Part shown: piece by piece, positions 1-11,844 of the stretch
Numbering within the stretch: position 1 is the stretch's first letter
Layout of the letters: the number at the start of each line of letters is the position of its first letter
Assembly (NCBI GenBank): GCA_011800805.1
Contig: MPNW01000176.1
Coordinates: forward strand, 1-64,000
Length of the DNA: 64,000 nt
Direction of reading: 5' to 3'
Source: Hirudo medicinalis
Taxonomy: Eukaryota; Annelida; Clitellata; Hirudinida; Hirudinidae
Notes under the pieces: model-generated
Told to the model about the DNA's origin: nothing
Database searches by the model: none
What the model saw: only the letters and a program-made list of their open reading frames with translations
Program-made: the position numbers and the translations under genes

Positions 1-140
<140 letters not shown>

Positions 141-1284
141 GATGACTTTCACAGTATGAAATAAACTTGTTTGAATTCAACAAATTTATGTACAATTTGT
201 TTTGCAATTTCTCTCGAAATTAATATTAGAAATTATTTGCTCAAATGTGAATGAAACAATATTTAATGACTTGGAGAAATTCATTTCCCAGCCAATCAAC
301 CGATGCTTTCGTTCCCTCAAAAACTTCTTTCAACAGAAATTCTTCAACTGAATGGACATTGATTCGACAGTCAATTGCTCGAACCAAATGACATCCAAAA
401 ACTTGCAACAGTTTCAAATGTTCAATTGACATTTATTCACGGAAACCTTCATTTTCCATATTAATTCGAAAATGTTTTCAATAAATTTGGGTAAAGTGAC
501 TAAAGTTTTTATTTTAAATTGAACACTCGGAAACATTGAATTTATTCAACAACAAAAAGCAAAACAAAAATATTTGAAAGAAGGAGTAATAAAATAAAAT
601 CATTTTTTAGTTTTTCAATAAAATATTGCGACATCTTTCGTTTGTCTTTAAAACTTTCTGAACGTAATAAGTAATATTATCGTATTTTTTATATACAAAT
701 ACTTCGTGGAATCCTTTTTGGAAATTTTATTGACATAATTCATAATAACGTTTTTCTGATAAAAAATTCTTCGAGTCGTTTCAAACTGCTGAACTCCTCT
801 CCAAGCGAATTGATGGAAAGCATTCCACATTTCATTTCATCGACTGAAACATAACTCGTCAAATTATTTTTAATGTTTCATGATCAAGAAATTATTTATA
901 TCACATTAACTGCAAGTGCACATTGGGTGTGATTAATTGAATATCAATTAAATATTAATCGTCGTCGTCGTCGTCATCATCATCATCATTAACTAACTGT
1001 TAAAATAAAGAATTTCAAAATATAAACATTTAAAATAAAAGTTCAAAGTCACAGAATTGTTAATTTTTGATGTCATCGAATGATAAATCCGAATAATAAC
1101 ATTTGTAAATAAATTTTGCAACCAAACATAGCGTATGGAATGTCCACCGATCCGTTCTGATGACTGTGATGACGACGACGACGACGATGGTTCTTATGTG
1201 TGATGTTATTTATTGCTGCTGATCAATCACTTGACATGCTCGGCTTACTTTCATGGCAATTGAATATTGGTGCTTCAGAAATTG
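141..1284. other. AT-rich intergenic stretch
   Basis: No convincing gene is visible on either strand. The stretch holds a short GTC/CAT triplet run near 960-990 and another GAC/GAT run near 1165-1190. Short open frames here have low-complexity or AT-driven composition. Confidence 0.6.
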
Positions 1285-1605
1285 TGACACAATTGATAAT
1301 TACATTAACAATTAATTACACTGACAATTAATTACATTAGCAATTAATTACACTGACAATTAATTACATTAACAATTAATTGCATTAACAATTAATTACA
1401 TTAACAATTAATTACATTAACAATTAATTACATTAACAATTAATTACACTGACAATTAATTACACTAACAATTAATTACACTGACAAATAATTACATTAA
1501 CAATTAATTACACTGACAATTAATTGCATTAACAATTAATTACATTAACAATTAATTACACTGACAATTAATTACATTAACAATTAATTACATTAACAAT
1601 TCCAT
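1285..1605. repeat. 16-nt AT-rich tandem repeat, about 20 copies
   Basis: About twenty copies of a 16-base unit (consensus AATTAATTACATTAAC) follow one another, with a minority variant in which ACATTAAC becomes ACACTGAC. The two variants are interspersed rather than clustered. Confidence 0.93.
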
Positions 1606-3617
1606 GTTAATATTAATATTATGAACTTGTAGCGTTTATAGTTCGGTTTTGCTGCGACTCAAATAATCATAATAATGTTGTAATTAACATTAGGATAGTT
1701 GTTTTAAATTGACTGTGATGATAACGATGGTGACGATGATGCCGATGGTGATGATGATAATGATGATAATGACGATGACGTTGCAGTAGTTGTTATGGTT
1801 CTATCATGCATGATGATTAGCAACGGGCATGAAGACGATGCTATTTATAGCAAGGTGTTCGTGAAATTATTGATCGTCATGTCCACATTTCCACTCATAA
1901 ATATTCATCATGTGGTCGTTGTAATTCCAGTTCAGAAATGTTCTTAAATTATGACGATTACGAGAAGCCAGCTGTTTACGTCATTCGATTATAATTAGCA
2001 CTAACATTTCATTGGTTGATATTGACTTCTAAAAATAGACTTTTTATAATTGGCTATTCAGACCGTCGAAGCTCATTCGCAAAAATAACGCCAGAATTCA
2101 AATATTTTTCAGCCAATTTAGGATTTTAATTACGCGGGAGTACATTATCACATTTCCATAATAATAATATAAAAAATAATAATAATAATAATAATGAGGA
2201 CCCCAGCATAATAAGAAAATACAAATGCTAGGTAAATAATTATTGACTCAGGCAGGTGTGATTGATCAATTTGACAGCTCCACTTCCTCTCCACAAAAAA
2301 AAGAAAAAACGAATGCAAGTAGAAAAGGATGGTTTTTATTTTATTTTTTCTCCTCATTCACCCATCCACCGACTCACTCATTCACTCACTCATGCACTCA
2401 TTTACTCGTTCATTCATTAATCATTCGCTCACCTCACCAGTGAATGAATTTGTTTTCGTGGTCAACAAATTCAGCCTTTCCTGCACGCCCCCTCGAAATT
2501 CAATTTGCAATCGAGGATCGATATTTTTGCATTTCCTACCTGGAGTTGTTCAATAAAATTGCAAATGGCGACCATATCTTCAAGAATTACTCGTTAGTGA
2601 AGCCTCGTTTTCTGGAAAGATGTTCTCAGATTTAAATGCAATCCAGCAAGTTGTGGTTGAAAAGACCCCACAGGAATTTAATTTAACATTCGCACACGAT
2701 ATTTGATTTAAAATATGATTTGAATTTTGTTACTTTTTGCTAATAAAAAAATATGAAACTAATAATTATTATTTGTGGGAAAGCCATTTTAGGAAAGTCT
2801 ATTGTTTTTAGTGGAAGTGTTGAAATAAATTAAGTTCGCAATTTGGTTGAATTTAATTCATTAACTAAAAGAGATGCATTTCGCTGCTGGAAATTTATTA
2901 AGTTTGTAGGGAAATTTGGACATTCAGTGGAGTGTGATTTTATTTCAACGGAAGGAAATAAGTGGAAGCTCATCGCTCCTCTCCTCGTTCGAGATCCTCC
3001 GTGGAAGACGAACAACTCACGTGCAGTTTACACGCTCCACGAGCCTCGTTTGGCGTTTTATTTTTTTACAGTTTCTGACCTCTCGAAGAGAATTGATGTT
3101 GGCATAAATATTCGATTCTTTCGTGTGCTCGGTGCTGAGACCCATCGGCGTGTGTGACGTGGCACGCTCTCCACATCCGTATCAGTCCGCACGTCCACGC
3201 CTCGGTTTGCACACTTCTGTACTACAGCCTCCCGGTTGTGTACCGAAGGCATTGATTTCTATCCACCATAACTTGGACATCACCAAGAAGAACATCGGAG
3301 GATTTTAAATTATTTCCAACAAAAAAAAGTTTGAATTGAAGCTCGGGATGGAACATCTAATATAATTCATTCCTCATCGGACTTTCTGTGATATTCAAAA
3401 GGTAGGAATTGACTGATTGCATTGGTTCTGTGATAAATGCTGAAATTAGCAAATGTTTTACAAATTTGTTATGAACACAGTCAGACCGATTTAATCGAGC
3501 GCCAACCGAACAAGTTAAAACAAGTTATCGACACGTTTCTCGAAGAGAATGGTATTCAGAGGCAGGTAAACTCACATGCCACCAAACATTGAAAGTCAGT
3601 TTTACTGAGGAGCTGCT
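1606..3617. other. Intergenic region upstream of the innexin gene
   Basis: It holds a GAT-rich stretch (1715-1780), an AAT run (2160-2195) and an imprecise CACTCATT-type repeat (2350-2430). Around 2840-3300 base composition is more even and short open frames occur on both strands, but I see no recognisable protein. This part could be 5' untranslated or promoter sequence of the innexin gene. Confidence 0.5.
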
Positions 3618-4858
3618 ATGGATCGCCTCTTCAAGTCAGTCCTTAGCATCAGAGAGTTGAAGTTCCACGTCGATGACGACTACGTCGACAGATTGAGTCG
3701 CCAGTATACAGTTGTTCTCATGGTTCTCTTTGCGTTCCTCGTGAGCACCAAACAGTTCGTCGGTTCCCCCATCAACTGCTGGTGTCCTGCAGAATTTAAA
3801 GAAAGCCACGTCGACTACACAAACGCCGTTTGTTGGGTCAGCAACACGTACTACCTCAACATGGGCACGCCCATTCCCAACATTCAACTCGACACGGCTC
3901 TACCGCCAAAACAGAGAATCAGTTACTACCAGTGGGTACCTCTCATTCTCATCGTTCAGGGAGTCTTATCCTTTGTGCCCTGTCAGATTTGGCGATTCCT
4001 CAACAAACGTTCAGGCATCAACCTCAGCACCATAATGGACGCTGCCCATGTCAGTTCAGAAGCTGCCTATCTGGAGATCCGAGAGAAGGCAGTGAGATAC
4101 GTGGTCAACCAGATGGATCGCTACCTGATGGCCCAGAGAGACCATAGAACTGGTTGCTGTGTGCGAGTCAAACACTTCGTTGCCAAACTTTGCTGCGTCG
4201 TAGGAGGCAGATTGTACGGGAACTATTTAATCACAGCTTACCTTTTCATAAAACACTTTATATCGCCAACGCCATCGGCCAACTGTTCTTACTCGACTTG
4301 CTTCTGGTAAACGATTTCCACATGTACGGAGCTTTTATAGTTGAACGTTTGCTCAAAGGTCAGGACTGGACCGAGTCAGAAATATTCCCGCGCGTGACTC
4401 TCTGTGAATACCAATTGAGACACCATTCTAGGCTTCATTCCTACATCGTCCAATGCGCCCTGTCGATCAACTTGTTCAACGAGAAGATTTTCTTTTTCGT
4501 TTGGTTTTGGTTTGTGTTTCTGGCCATGGCGAGCCTCGTCAACTTCTTCCAGTGGCTCTTCAAAGCGTTGTACTGGCCAGGCCAAGTTCAGTATGTTAGA
4601 AAACAGATAAGAGCTTTTGACTCCACACAGCAGAGAGAACACGGAGTACTGGCAAAGTTTACCGAGTGCTACCTAAGACGAGATGGGATGTTCATCGTAC
4701 GCCTCATTGGAATAAACATGGGAGAAGTTGCAGCAGGAGAAGTGCTTTGTGGTCTCTGGAACAACTACAGCCCTGAACGGCGCCTGATTTCGGAAAAACC
4801 AGGAAGGAAGCAGTATGGCTCGAGGCAGGGTGCTGGGAGACAAATGGGGGTGGCCTAG
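3618..4858 (+). CDS. Innexin (gap-junction channel subunit), one frame break
   Basis: The product would be a four-pass plasma-membrane protein forming gap junctions or hemichannels. The first 210 codons run from the ATG at 3618 and show TM1, the first extracellular loop (CWCPAEF...AVCW), the hallmark YYQWV at the start of TM2, and a cytoplasmic loop with DRYL and RTGCC. At the A-run at 4250-4253 the reading frame moves: the continuation with LYIANAIGQLF (TM3), the second loop (FPRVTLCEYQ, IVQCAL, INLFNEKI) and TM4 is in another frame. One extra A would join both parts into a single-exon protein of about 413 residues, a normal innexin length. I read this as a probable homopolymer sequencing error; a real mutation is the alternative. 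Family assignment is very secure, the paralogue is not. Confidence 0.95.
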
Positions 4859-4902
4859 GAATCCTCGGGTCAACCCAGAATTTCTGTTTGAAATGTTTTC
4901 AG

Positions 4903-5720
4903 GCGTGACATGATCTTTCGTTTGAAATGCATTCGTTTTGAGCGTCTTGAAGCTATTCCTGCAGTGGACAATTTGTTCATTTTTGTGCCACCACAAACGA
5001 TGATCAGGTAAAAATTGGAACATTTTCGTGGGACCGATAAGTGGAACTAAAGCATAATAAGAAGCGACTTGTTGCTCATTTCCAAATAAACATCGCTCAC
5101 CAATTCATGTATGAATCGAGTTTCCGCTCAAAAAGTCATTTTACGCGATAAATTCGAAATATTTCATCCTTCCATAACGTTAGAAAGATCTATTTCCCGC
5201 CATCCCTTAATCGTTTGCTCGTGTTTATTTTTGCACGAGTGACCACGACCAGGAATAATTAGTTTCATATTTTTATATTTTTTTTGTCGAACATATTTAT
5301 GTTAACATTTGTCAGCAAAGGAGCCAAAATATTTGTTGTTTTTGCTTCTAATCGTCAGTGTAAAGACTCTTGTAGATCGCACATTTTTGTTTGAATGACA
5401 AAATCTCTTAATTTTTGTAGGTAATCTCATCATTTTGCTGCCAAACCACTCTGAAATATCGTATTTCACGGTGTGTTTCGTTTCTTATTAAAACCTAATT
5501 ATCAATTAAAAATCCCACAGAAATCCTTAAAGAAGCATCTGATGAATGGTCGTGATGAATAGCAAATTGCTGTTCCTTCTTCTGTCAGGAGTTTGCACGA
5601 CGTGAACAGGAATCCGAGAAGGAAATTATGTTGCTGTTCGATGTCATCGCATTATTTGGCTTCTCGAATCTGTCCACTTTTATGCAATGTAGCTACAGTA
5701 AAACACGGAGTCATCATTAG
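4903..5720 (+). CDS. Possible extra 3' exons of the innexin gene
   Basis: A block at 4903-5008 follows a good acceptor (TGTTTTCAG) and is open in only one frame, ending at a strong donor (CAG then GTAAAA). It could be joined in phase 2 from a GT at 4813 inside the innexin C-terminus, replacing its last residues. A second block, 5589-5720, follows a pyrimidine-rich acceptor and reads as a charged 43-residue C-terminus rich in Glu/Arg then Leu/Phe before a TAG. The second block's best frame does not match the phase left by the first. These may be an alternative innexin tail or another short gene. No family is recognised. Confidence 0.35.
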
Positions 5721-7635
5721 CTTTAAAACATCAATTATTTTATGGGGATTTTATGAGATATTTTCAATACTTATCCGATAATTATATTTATCACTAATTA
5801 TCTTACATAACGTTTGTGTGGTTACTTTCAAAGGTGCTTTTTATTCGGAGATTTTAATTAATCGAGTTCTGAACATTGCACAAGCGTGCCGTTATAAATT
5901 TGAGTTCAAATGTCTGTCAAATAGATCATGAGTTCAGTAATTTTAAGTTTGCAAACAAAATATTGCTATTCGTCCTTTTGATCCAAGTTTCGATTTAATA
6001 ACTCGTAACGGTTTATGTACGTCTGCTTGCAAGCTGTTTTATGGGAAATATTTTTAATTGTTTAATTGTATTGTTTTTAATGTTTTTTGCTCTTCTGGTG
6101 CCCTCAGTTGGATGCTTGCTTATGAATTTTATTTTGACAACATTTGAATACCTTTTGGGGAAAGTTGTCATTGAGATGCAAATGTTTGAAGCTCCACAAT
6201 AGAAAGGCCAAATAAAGCTTTGCTATATTTTTAACAAACATTTTTTTCTACACGGTTTCGTCTAAAATCCGCAAGACCTAGCAAGACATTATAATCCACA
6301 GGACTTACAAAATAAAAGAATTTTATGGTGGTTTAAAAGTCTGAACCCCATTCGTCAAATACTTTTTAAAAAATCGGTTAGCTTAACTTGGAAGGTGATG
6401 GTCGAGAAAGTTGAAAAAGTCACTCGAGAGGAACCACAAAAAAGTAAATAAAGAACCATGTTGATTTATGAGCAGAGAGAGGCCTGTTTGAACATACGAT
6501 TTGCTTCCAAACGCGTGTCATCGAAGGACATTCATTTAAGGCTCAAAAGTCGTGGTTCAAATTGAGAGTTGAAGTCGAATTTCTGAAGCAAACAAGAAAG
6601 AATTAACAACACTTTACCAGCGTTGAAGTGCAAACACTGACGATTGCATTCCAAGACCTATGATTCCTGTCATATATTTAAACACGACAATTCCATTACT
6701 TTATCAAAGACAAATCACAAAGCACATTTGGTAATCAATTAAAATCCTCGGGCATCAATTGTTTACTTTCACGTTATGGCATCCATGTAACTACCGTGTC
6801 GATCGATTTTCAATAAGCAGCAAGAAATCAATGAAACTCCCGATTTGCATTTGTCTCTTCAGTCAAATGATAAAGAGGAAGTCGAATCAAGGTAGTTAAT
6901 AAAGAAGTGAGGACATCAAATTGCAAATTAGATAGTGTCATCCATTACAACACCAGGTCTCAACCTTAGTCATCTAAAAATATCAACGAAACTCCTCGCA
7001 TTTGACTCTTTAAAAGAGTCATGCACTTCATTTTTAATAATTATTGGGCTTTCATTACCCTGAAATACTGGGCGCAAGTAATTACTAACTTAATAGAATT
7101 AACCGGAAATCACTGTGAAACCCAAAGGAATTTTTAACCTTTCTTCATCGGAAAAAATGGTTTTATTCACTCGTCGTTAGTGTTCGGTCACGAATGTTTC
7201 TCACGACTCAAGGATGTGACTGCTAAATCTGTGTCACACTCTCAAACGTCACCAACCTACGCCGAGACGCGTTTTAAATTTTTTTATTCTCAAATCGAAC
7301 ACGTATAAGATTTAATATTTAAGTTGTAATAAGAGTTGCAAGTAGATAAGTAGATTCTAAAATTATCCAATGCATTAAGACAAATCACTTGAACAAAACA
7401 GCTACAACTACCAACTAAAAAAATAAATAAATAACAAACAAAAACACAAAAATATTTGATTGAACAGCAGAACATTGGTTGTAAAAGTATAGTGGTATTC
7501 ATAAGTCCTTCAATAAACATGTGAAGGCATTCTCTTGCGACATTTAGAAACCTGAAGTTGTTCACATTAAAAATTTAAACTGGACAAAAAACTGGATTTG
7601 TGATGCACAAACTGCTTATAATCTTCCTAAAAAAC
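5721..7635. other. Non-coding stretch
   Basis: No gene recognised. It is AT-rich with scattered short open frames, all lacking protein-like composition, and no strong repeat. It separates the 3' side of the innexin gene from the convergent taperin-like gene. Confidence 0.55.
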
Positions 7636-7775
7636 AAACAAACAACAAATAGCAAACAACAAACCACAAACAGCAAACAACAAACCACAAACAGCAAACA
7701 ATAAACCACAAACAGCAAACAACAAACAACAAACAGCAAACAACAAACCACAAATAGTAAACAACAAACAACAAA
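7636..7775. repeat. Imperfect CAAACAACAAACCACAAACAG tandem repeat
   Basis: A purine/A-rich imperfect repeat with a 7-base substructure (CAAACAA, CAAACCA, CAAACAG). It lies just beyond the 3' end of the taperin-like gene, probably in its 3' flank. Confidence 0.85.
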
Positions 7776-7897
7776 CTGTGACAGTCATTCTAATATCATA
7801 AAAAAAATAAAAATCTAATTCATCTCTGATGAAAACTTGAAAAATATAACGAGAAAATTGTCGGGAGAGAACTCGAGAGAGTGCGAAGGATCGAGGA

Positions 7898-10760
7898 TCA
7901 GAAGAGGAGATCGAGGGATCCGCTGCTCGACCACAAGAGAACTTCCTCGGAGGATGCTTCGCGGGCCTGTTCCCGACAGGCGTCCGAGCCCCACGTCCCT
8001 TTCGACTGCAGAGGAGGAGCATCGAAGTCGAATTCAAAGTCTGCCAGAGTCTTTGATTTATAAGAGGACAAGCCTCCTGGATCGAAAACATTGTCACATT
8101 TAACATTTTTATCGAATAATTGCAGTACCAAAATGTAGAAAATTGAAGACAAAGAAAGAAAGTAAATTGCACGAGAAAGATGATGAAATTCGTTCGCTTT
8201 CAAATGAGAATAGGAACATCTTAAAAGCTTCCATTCTCGTTCAAATCATTCGATACTTTGACCGTAATTAGTTAACGTTTTATTTTATTTTAATTTATTC
8301 GATGGATAACCTTCACGTGACAATTAATAAATCGATTAATTAATAATGTTAATTATGATGCATAATAATTATCATTAATTATCATTATAATTATAATTAT
8401 CATTAATGCGTTAAAATTAAGGACCGAAAGAAAATACGGAAGAAGAACCGGGGAGCGACCTTTGGAAGAGGCACTGGTGAGGGGAGAAAAGAGGGTCGGT
8501 GCTTCTCCCGGACGCGAACCTGCACGACTTTCGTCGTCGTCCTCTGCCGAAGAGTCGGAAAGATCTTCAATCACGTGAATCAACGGAGCCTCGCTGAAGT
8601 TCACCGACCTCCTCTGAAAACATGCAAACAATGGTCGTCAATTTCCGATACATTATCCCAATAAATGAGAAAATAAAAATAGCATTATTTTTATCTCCAA
8701 TAAATGCTTTTTTATTGGAGATTTATCGTCGTCCGCACGAAATACCTAAAGGCAATAATAAATCAAATACGAGGAGAACAACGCATCGGTTATTTCGTAA
8801 TATTTCAAATATTAAATTGTAATCAAAAATAAACTTATAAAACAAATTTATTGTTTCTGCCAGATCAGTTATTATTATTATTGTTATTATTATTATTAAT
8901 TATTATTATTATTCTTATTCTTATTATTATTCTATGGGAATCATACCTTGTCTGATTTTGTTTTGGCAAGACTTGATTTTCCCTGAATAACACCAGCTCC
9001 AATGAACTCAAACTTCTCTTCATCATCAGCATTATCATTTCCCCAGCTAACTTCTGCCCTCTATAATATAATATTATTATAATTATTATTAATATAATTA
9101 TTATTATAATATATAATAATATATTATTAATATATTATTATTAATATATTATTAATATATTATTAATATATTATTATTATTATATTATTATATTATTATT
9201 ATTATTATAATATAATATATTATTATTAATATAATTATTATTATAATATATAATAATATATTATATATATAATAATAATGTTATAATAACAATAATTAAT
9301 TATAATTAATAACAAGCAACAATGAATATAGTCAATAATCAGGTAATTAACTCAATGAGTAAATAAAAATACTGTATAAGTGAACCAAAGTGGAACCTCG
9401 TTGAGGATAAGGAGATCATCATCATCATCATGTTCCGCTTCCTCTGGTTTTAGTTGCCTCTTTGGTTTTGTTGGGGCAGAAAATTCACCAACTTTGATGT
9501 CATTGAATTTTGTCAACCTGAGAAATTCTGCCTTCATTTTGGAAGCATTTTGGTTTGAAGCTGGTCTTATTGTCAGTCTGCCTGGGTTGTGTTTTGAAGA
9601 TGATTTGTTGGCATTGAGAGACCTTAGCGAAGAAGCATGCGGAGGCACGGTCGGAGATACCGAAGACAATGACGACGTTAACGAGTCTGCCGTGGTCGCG
9701 TTAGTCGTCGCGACTGTTGCGGAATGCAGACGCCACGAGAAGCCGATCGACTCCGAGACGTCCTTCGAATATTCGTTTTCTCCTGACTTTGCGTTCGGAT
9801 CCGGCTCGACTTCGACAACTGTTGAAAAACATTTATTCGAGCATCGATAACTCCAAGATCAAACGATTCATAAGCACTTATTGGCAAAAACACTTCACAA
9901 ATTTTACCTGCACTTTTACTAGAGATCTCCAAATTGTCTTTTTGAGGTTTGATTACCTGATGTGTTGGGGCAGAATATTTCATCTGAATTCTGGTTACAC
10001 CATTTACTGTCTCCAAGGTTGAAACATCAACACCTTTGACTCCATTCTCATACCTGGGGCCATCTTCAGGCAATGAAAGTGTTTTTGCATCTTCCTTAAC
10101 TTCTTTTTCTAATTGCCCTAAAGGTCCAGCAGAATTTGTCTTTAACTGGACAGATTCAGGAGAACCTGAAGCCACTTCAGAAGTCAAACAATTATTGTTT
10201 TCTGGTTTTACTTTGGTGAGAACTGTTGGAGAATGCTTTACGTCTTTGGCACATACAGGACTTGATTTTGTCAGCAAGTCATCACTTTTCTTGAATTTAT
10301 TCTTAGATTTATCTTCAACTTCTTGTGTGGCAAGCTGAAGAGCCCTGCCAGGGAGCACATTTGGGTGGGAAAGCCTTCTCGTATCACAAGAATCCAGCCT
10401 TCTATAGTTTTGTGTTGTCGAGACATTTTTGTAGTTTCTCAAGACAGGCAAGGCCTCTCTATTGCTAAATGGTTTTATTGGCAAAGCTGTCGATCCGCGT
10501 TCTTGTGACTTCGACCGTCTTTGAGGGCTGTAAGTCCTTGTCCTAAAGAGGTTGGACTCCCCACTACTCAGTGCTCCAACCTTCCGCAGAATTCTGGAAA
10601 TAATCCCTCGATCATAAGTTCCCTCTTCGCATTCCAAATGACGACCAGAAAGAGTTCCGCCATTTTGCTCGGGTGCAACGCGCGATTTACGCAAAACGGG
10701 GAAGAACAATGTTTTGGATGGCTCCCTCATGTTAGTTGCTGTCTCCCCCTGGAGTTTCAT
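7898..10760 (-). CDS. Taperin/phostensin-like putative PP1-binding protein
   Basis: Exons on the minus strand: 10760-9397, 9060-8947, 8613 to about 8460, and 8076-7898 (stop). The phases fit to about 603 residues if one T is added to a T-run near 9847. Without it, the frame falls into an Arg/Ser-rich shadow that stops near 9678. Exon 2 contains FEFIGAGVIQGKSSLAKT and exon 3 begins with RRSVNFSE. An Ile-Gly-Gly/Ala, Lys-Ser-x-Leu-Ala-Lys, then basic R/K-x-V-x-F order is what I remember of the C-terminal region of taperin and phostensin, actin-associated regulators of protein phosphatase 1. RSVNF fits the RVxF PP1-docking pattern. The rest is low-complexity, Ser- and acid-rich. The third exon's donor is uncertain (8460 or 8520, same phase). 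Gene call strong, family call moderate. Confidence 0.72.
9061..9275. repeat. Intronic TAA/TATTA microsatellite
   Basis: About 210 bases composed almost only of A and T, mixing TAATA, TATTA and TTA units. It abuts the acceptor of the second taperin-like exon. Confidence 0.9.
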
Positions 10761-11844
10761 TTTGAGGTCAAATGTTTAATTTCAATATCGGTTATCTTTA
10801 AATATTTTTTAATATTTTCTCCAATAGCACCTTCCGTTAACTAATCGGGTTCGCCTAATCTTCAGTCAACCTACTTTTCATTTATATCGCATGCACTCTG
10901 CTGATCACAGTCGAACAATATTGAGGCTAGCCATTCCGAAGTGTAGTTATTAATAAAGCATTTTTCATGGCAACCGTTCAAGCGTATCACTACCAAACAC
11001 AAAACCGCGGCTGTTGCGAGTAAATGTGAATTCAACGATATGTGATAATTATGAGAACATGAACTTGTCGTGTCAATTAAGTTTCAATAATCCATGTGTA
11101 TGAAAGGTTTCTACAAAAAAAGTGTGACCGCATACGAACAATATTTAAGACTAAAAACCTTGGGAAGAAATCTGCTTAAACTCTTCTAGGAATGCCTCGT
11201 GATCGTGGTGACCTAACCAAATTCAATTTACACGGGACATTCAGAATGTTCGTGCCACTAGGTGAACTGAGGTCGTGTGTGCGTGCCGCTAAAATGTCTC
11301 GTTGGTTGGTGGTTCAGAAATTATTTCTATTTAAAGACCTTTCTATTCAGGAGGAGATGCTTATCCATGATGCTGCTCAGCTGCAGACCAGCAATTGGTG
11401 ACTGGAAGGATGCTCTTGTGATTTCCAAGCATAATATTTAGGTCTGAATTGATTTCGGAAACAAACAATTTTCGAATAAATACATGAAATTCATTAAAGA
11501 TAAAAACAAGTGAATTACGATCCTGTTGCAGAGAATTATTTGAATTTGAATTTGTCACTTGATTCTCAGCTGGTGAAATTATAACCCCGCCATTTAGAAA
11601 ACGATGAGTTTTATACAGTACAGGTAGTGATTGCTTCATTTCTTAAGTGTATCGGCTTAATAATCTCTTCAAGAAATCTATGCGAAGCTTCTTTATTGAT
11701 TAATAATTAGATTGTCCTACTCGTTAATAAGATTGTCCTGTTCGTTAATACCTACTCTGAATTTTACTTACTTAATTCCATCTTTCTCTTAAAACATTTT
11801 CATGAAATTCGTATTTCATAAATCTGACAATCATTGATTCTAGC
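10761..11844. other. Divergent intergenic region between taperin-like and Kv-beta genes
   Basis: This region separates two genes transcribed away from each other and should hold both promoters. A 69-codon open frame at 11192-11401 has a mixed composition but no recognisable motif and no clear splice partners, so I do not call it. No repeat stands out. Confidence 0.5.

Noticed and set aside
4376..5023. Minus-strand frames of 88 and 116 codons
   Set aside because: Antisense shadows of the innexin coding region and its 3' flank.
9380..9850. 156-codon frame on the plus strand
   Set aside because: It is the antisense shadow of the taperin-like first exon, whose minus-strand frame has better composition and splice continuity.
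11192..11401. 69-codon plus frame upstream of Kv-beta
   Set aside because: No motif, no splice partners in phase and no similarity that I recognise; may be 5' untranslated sequence.
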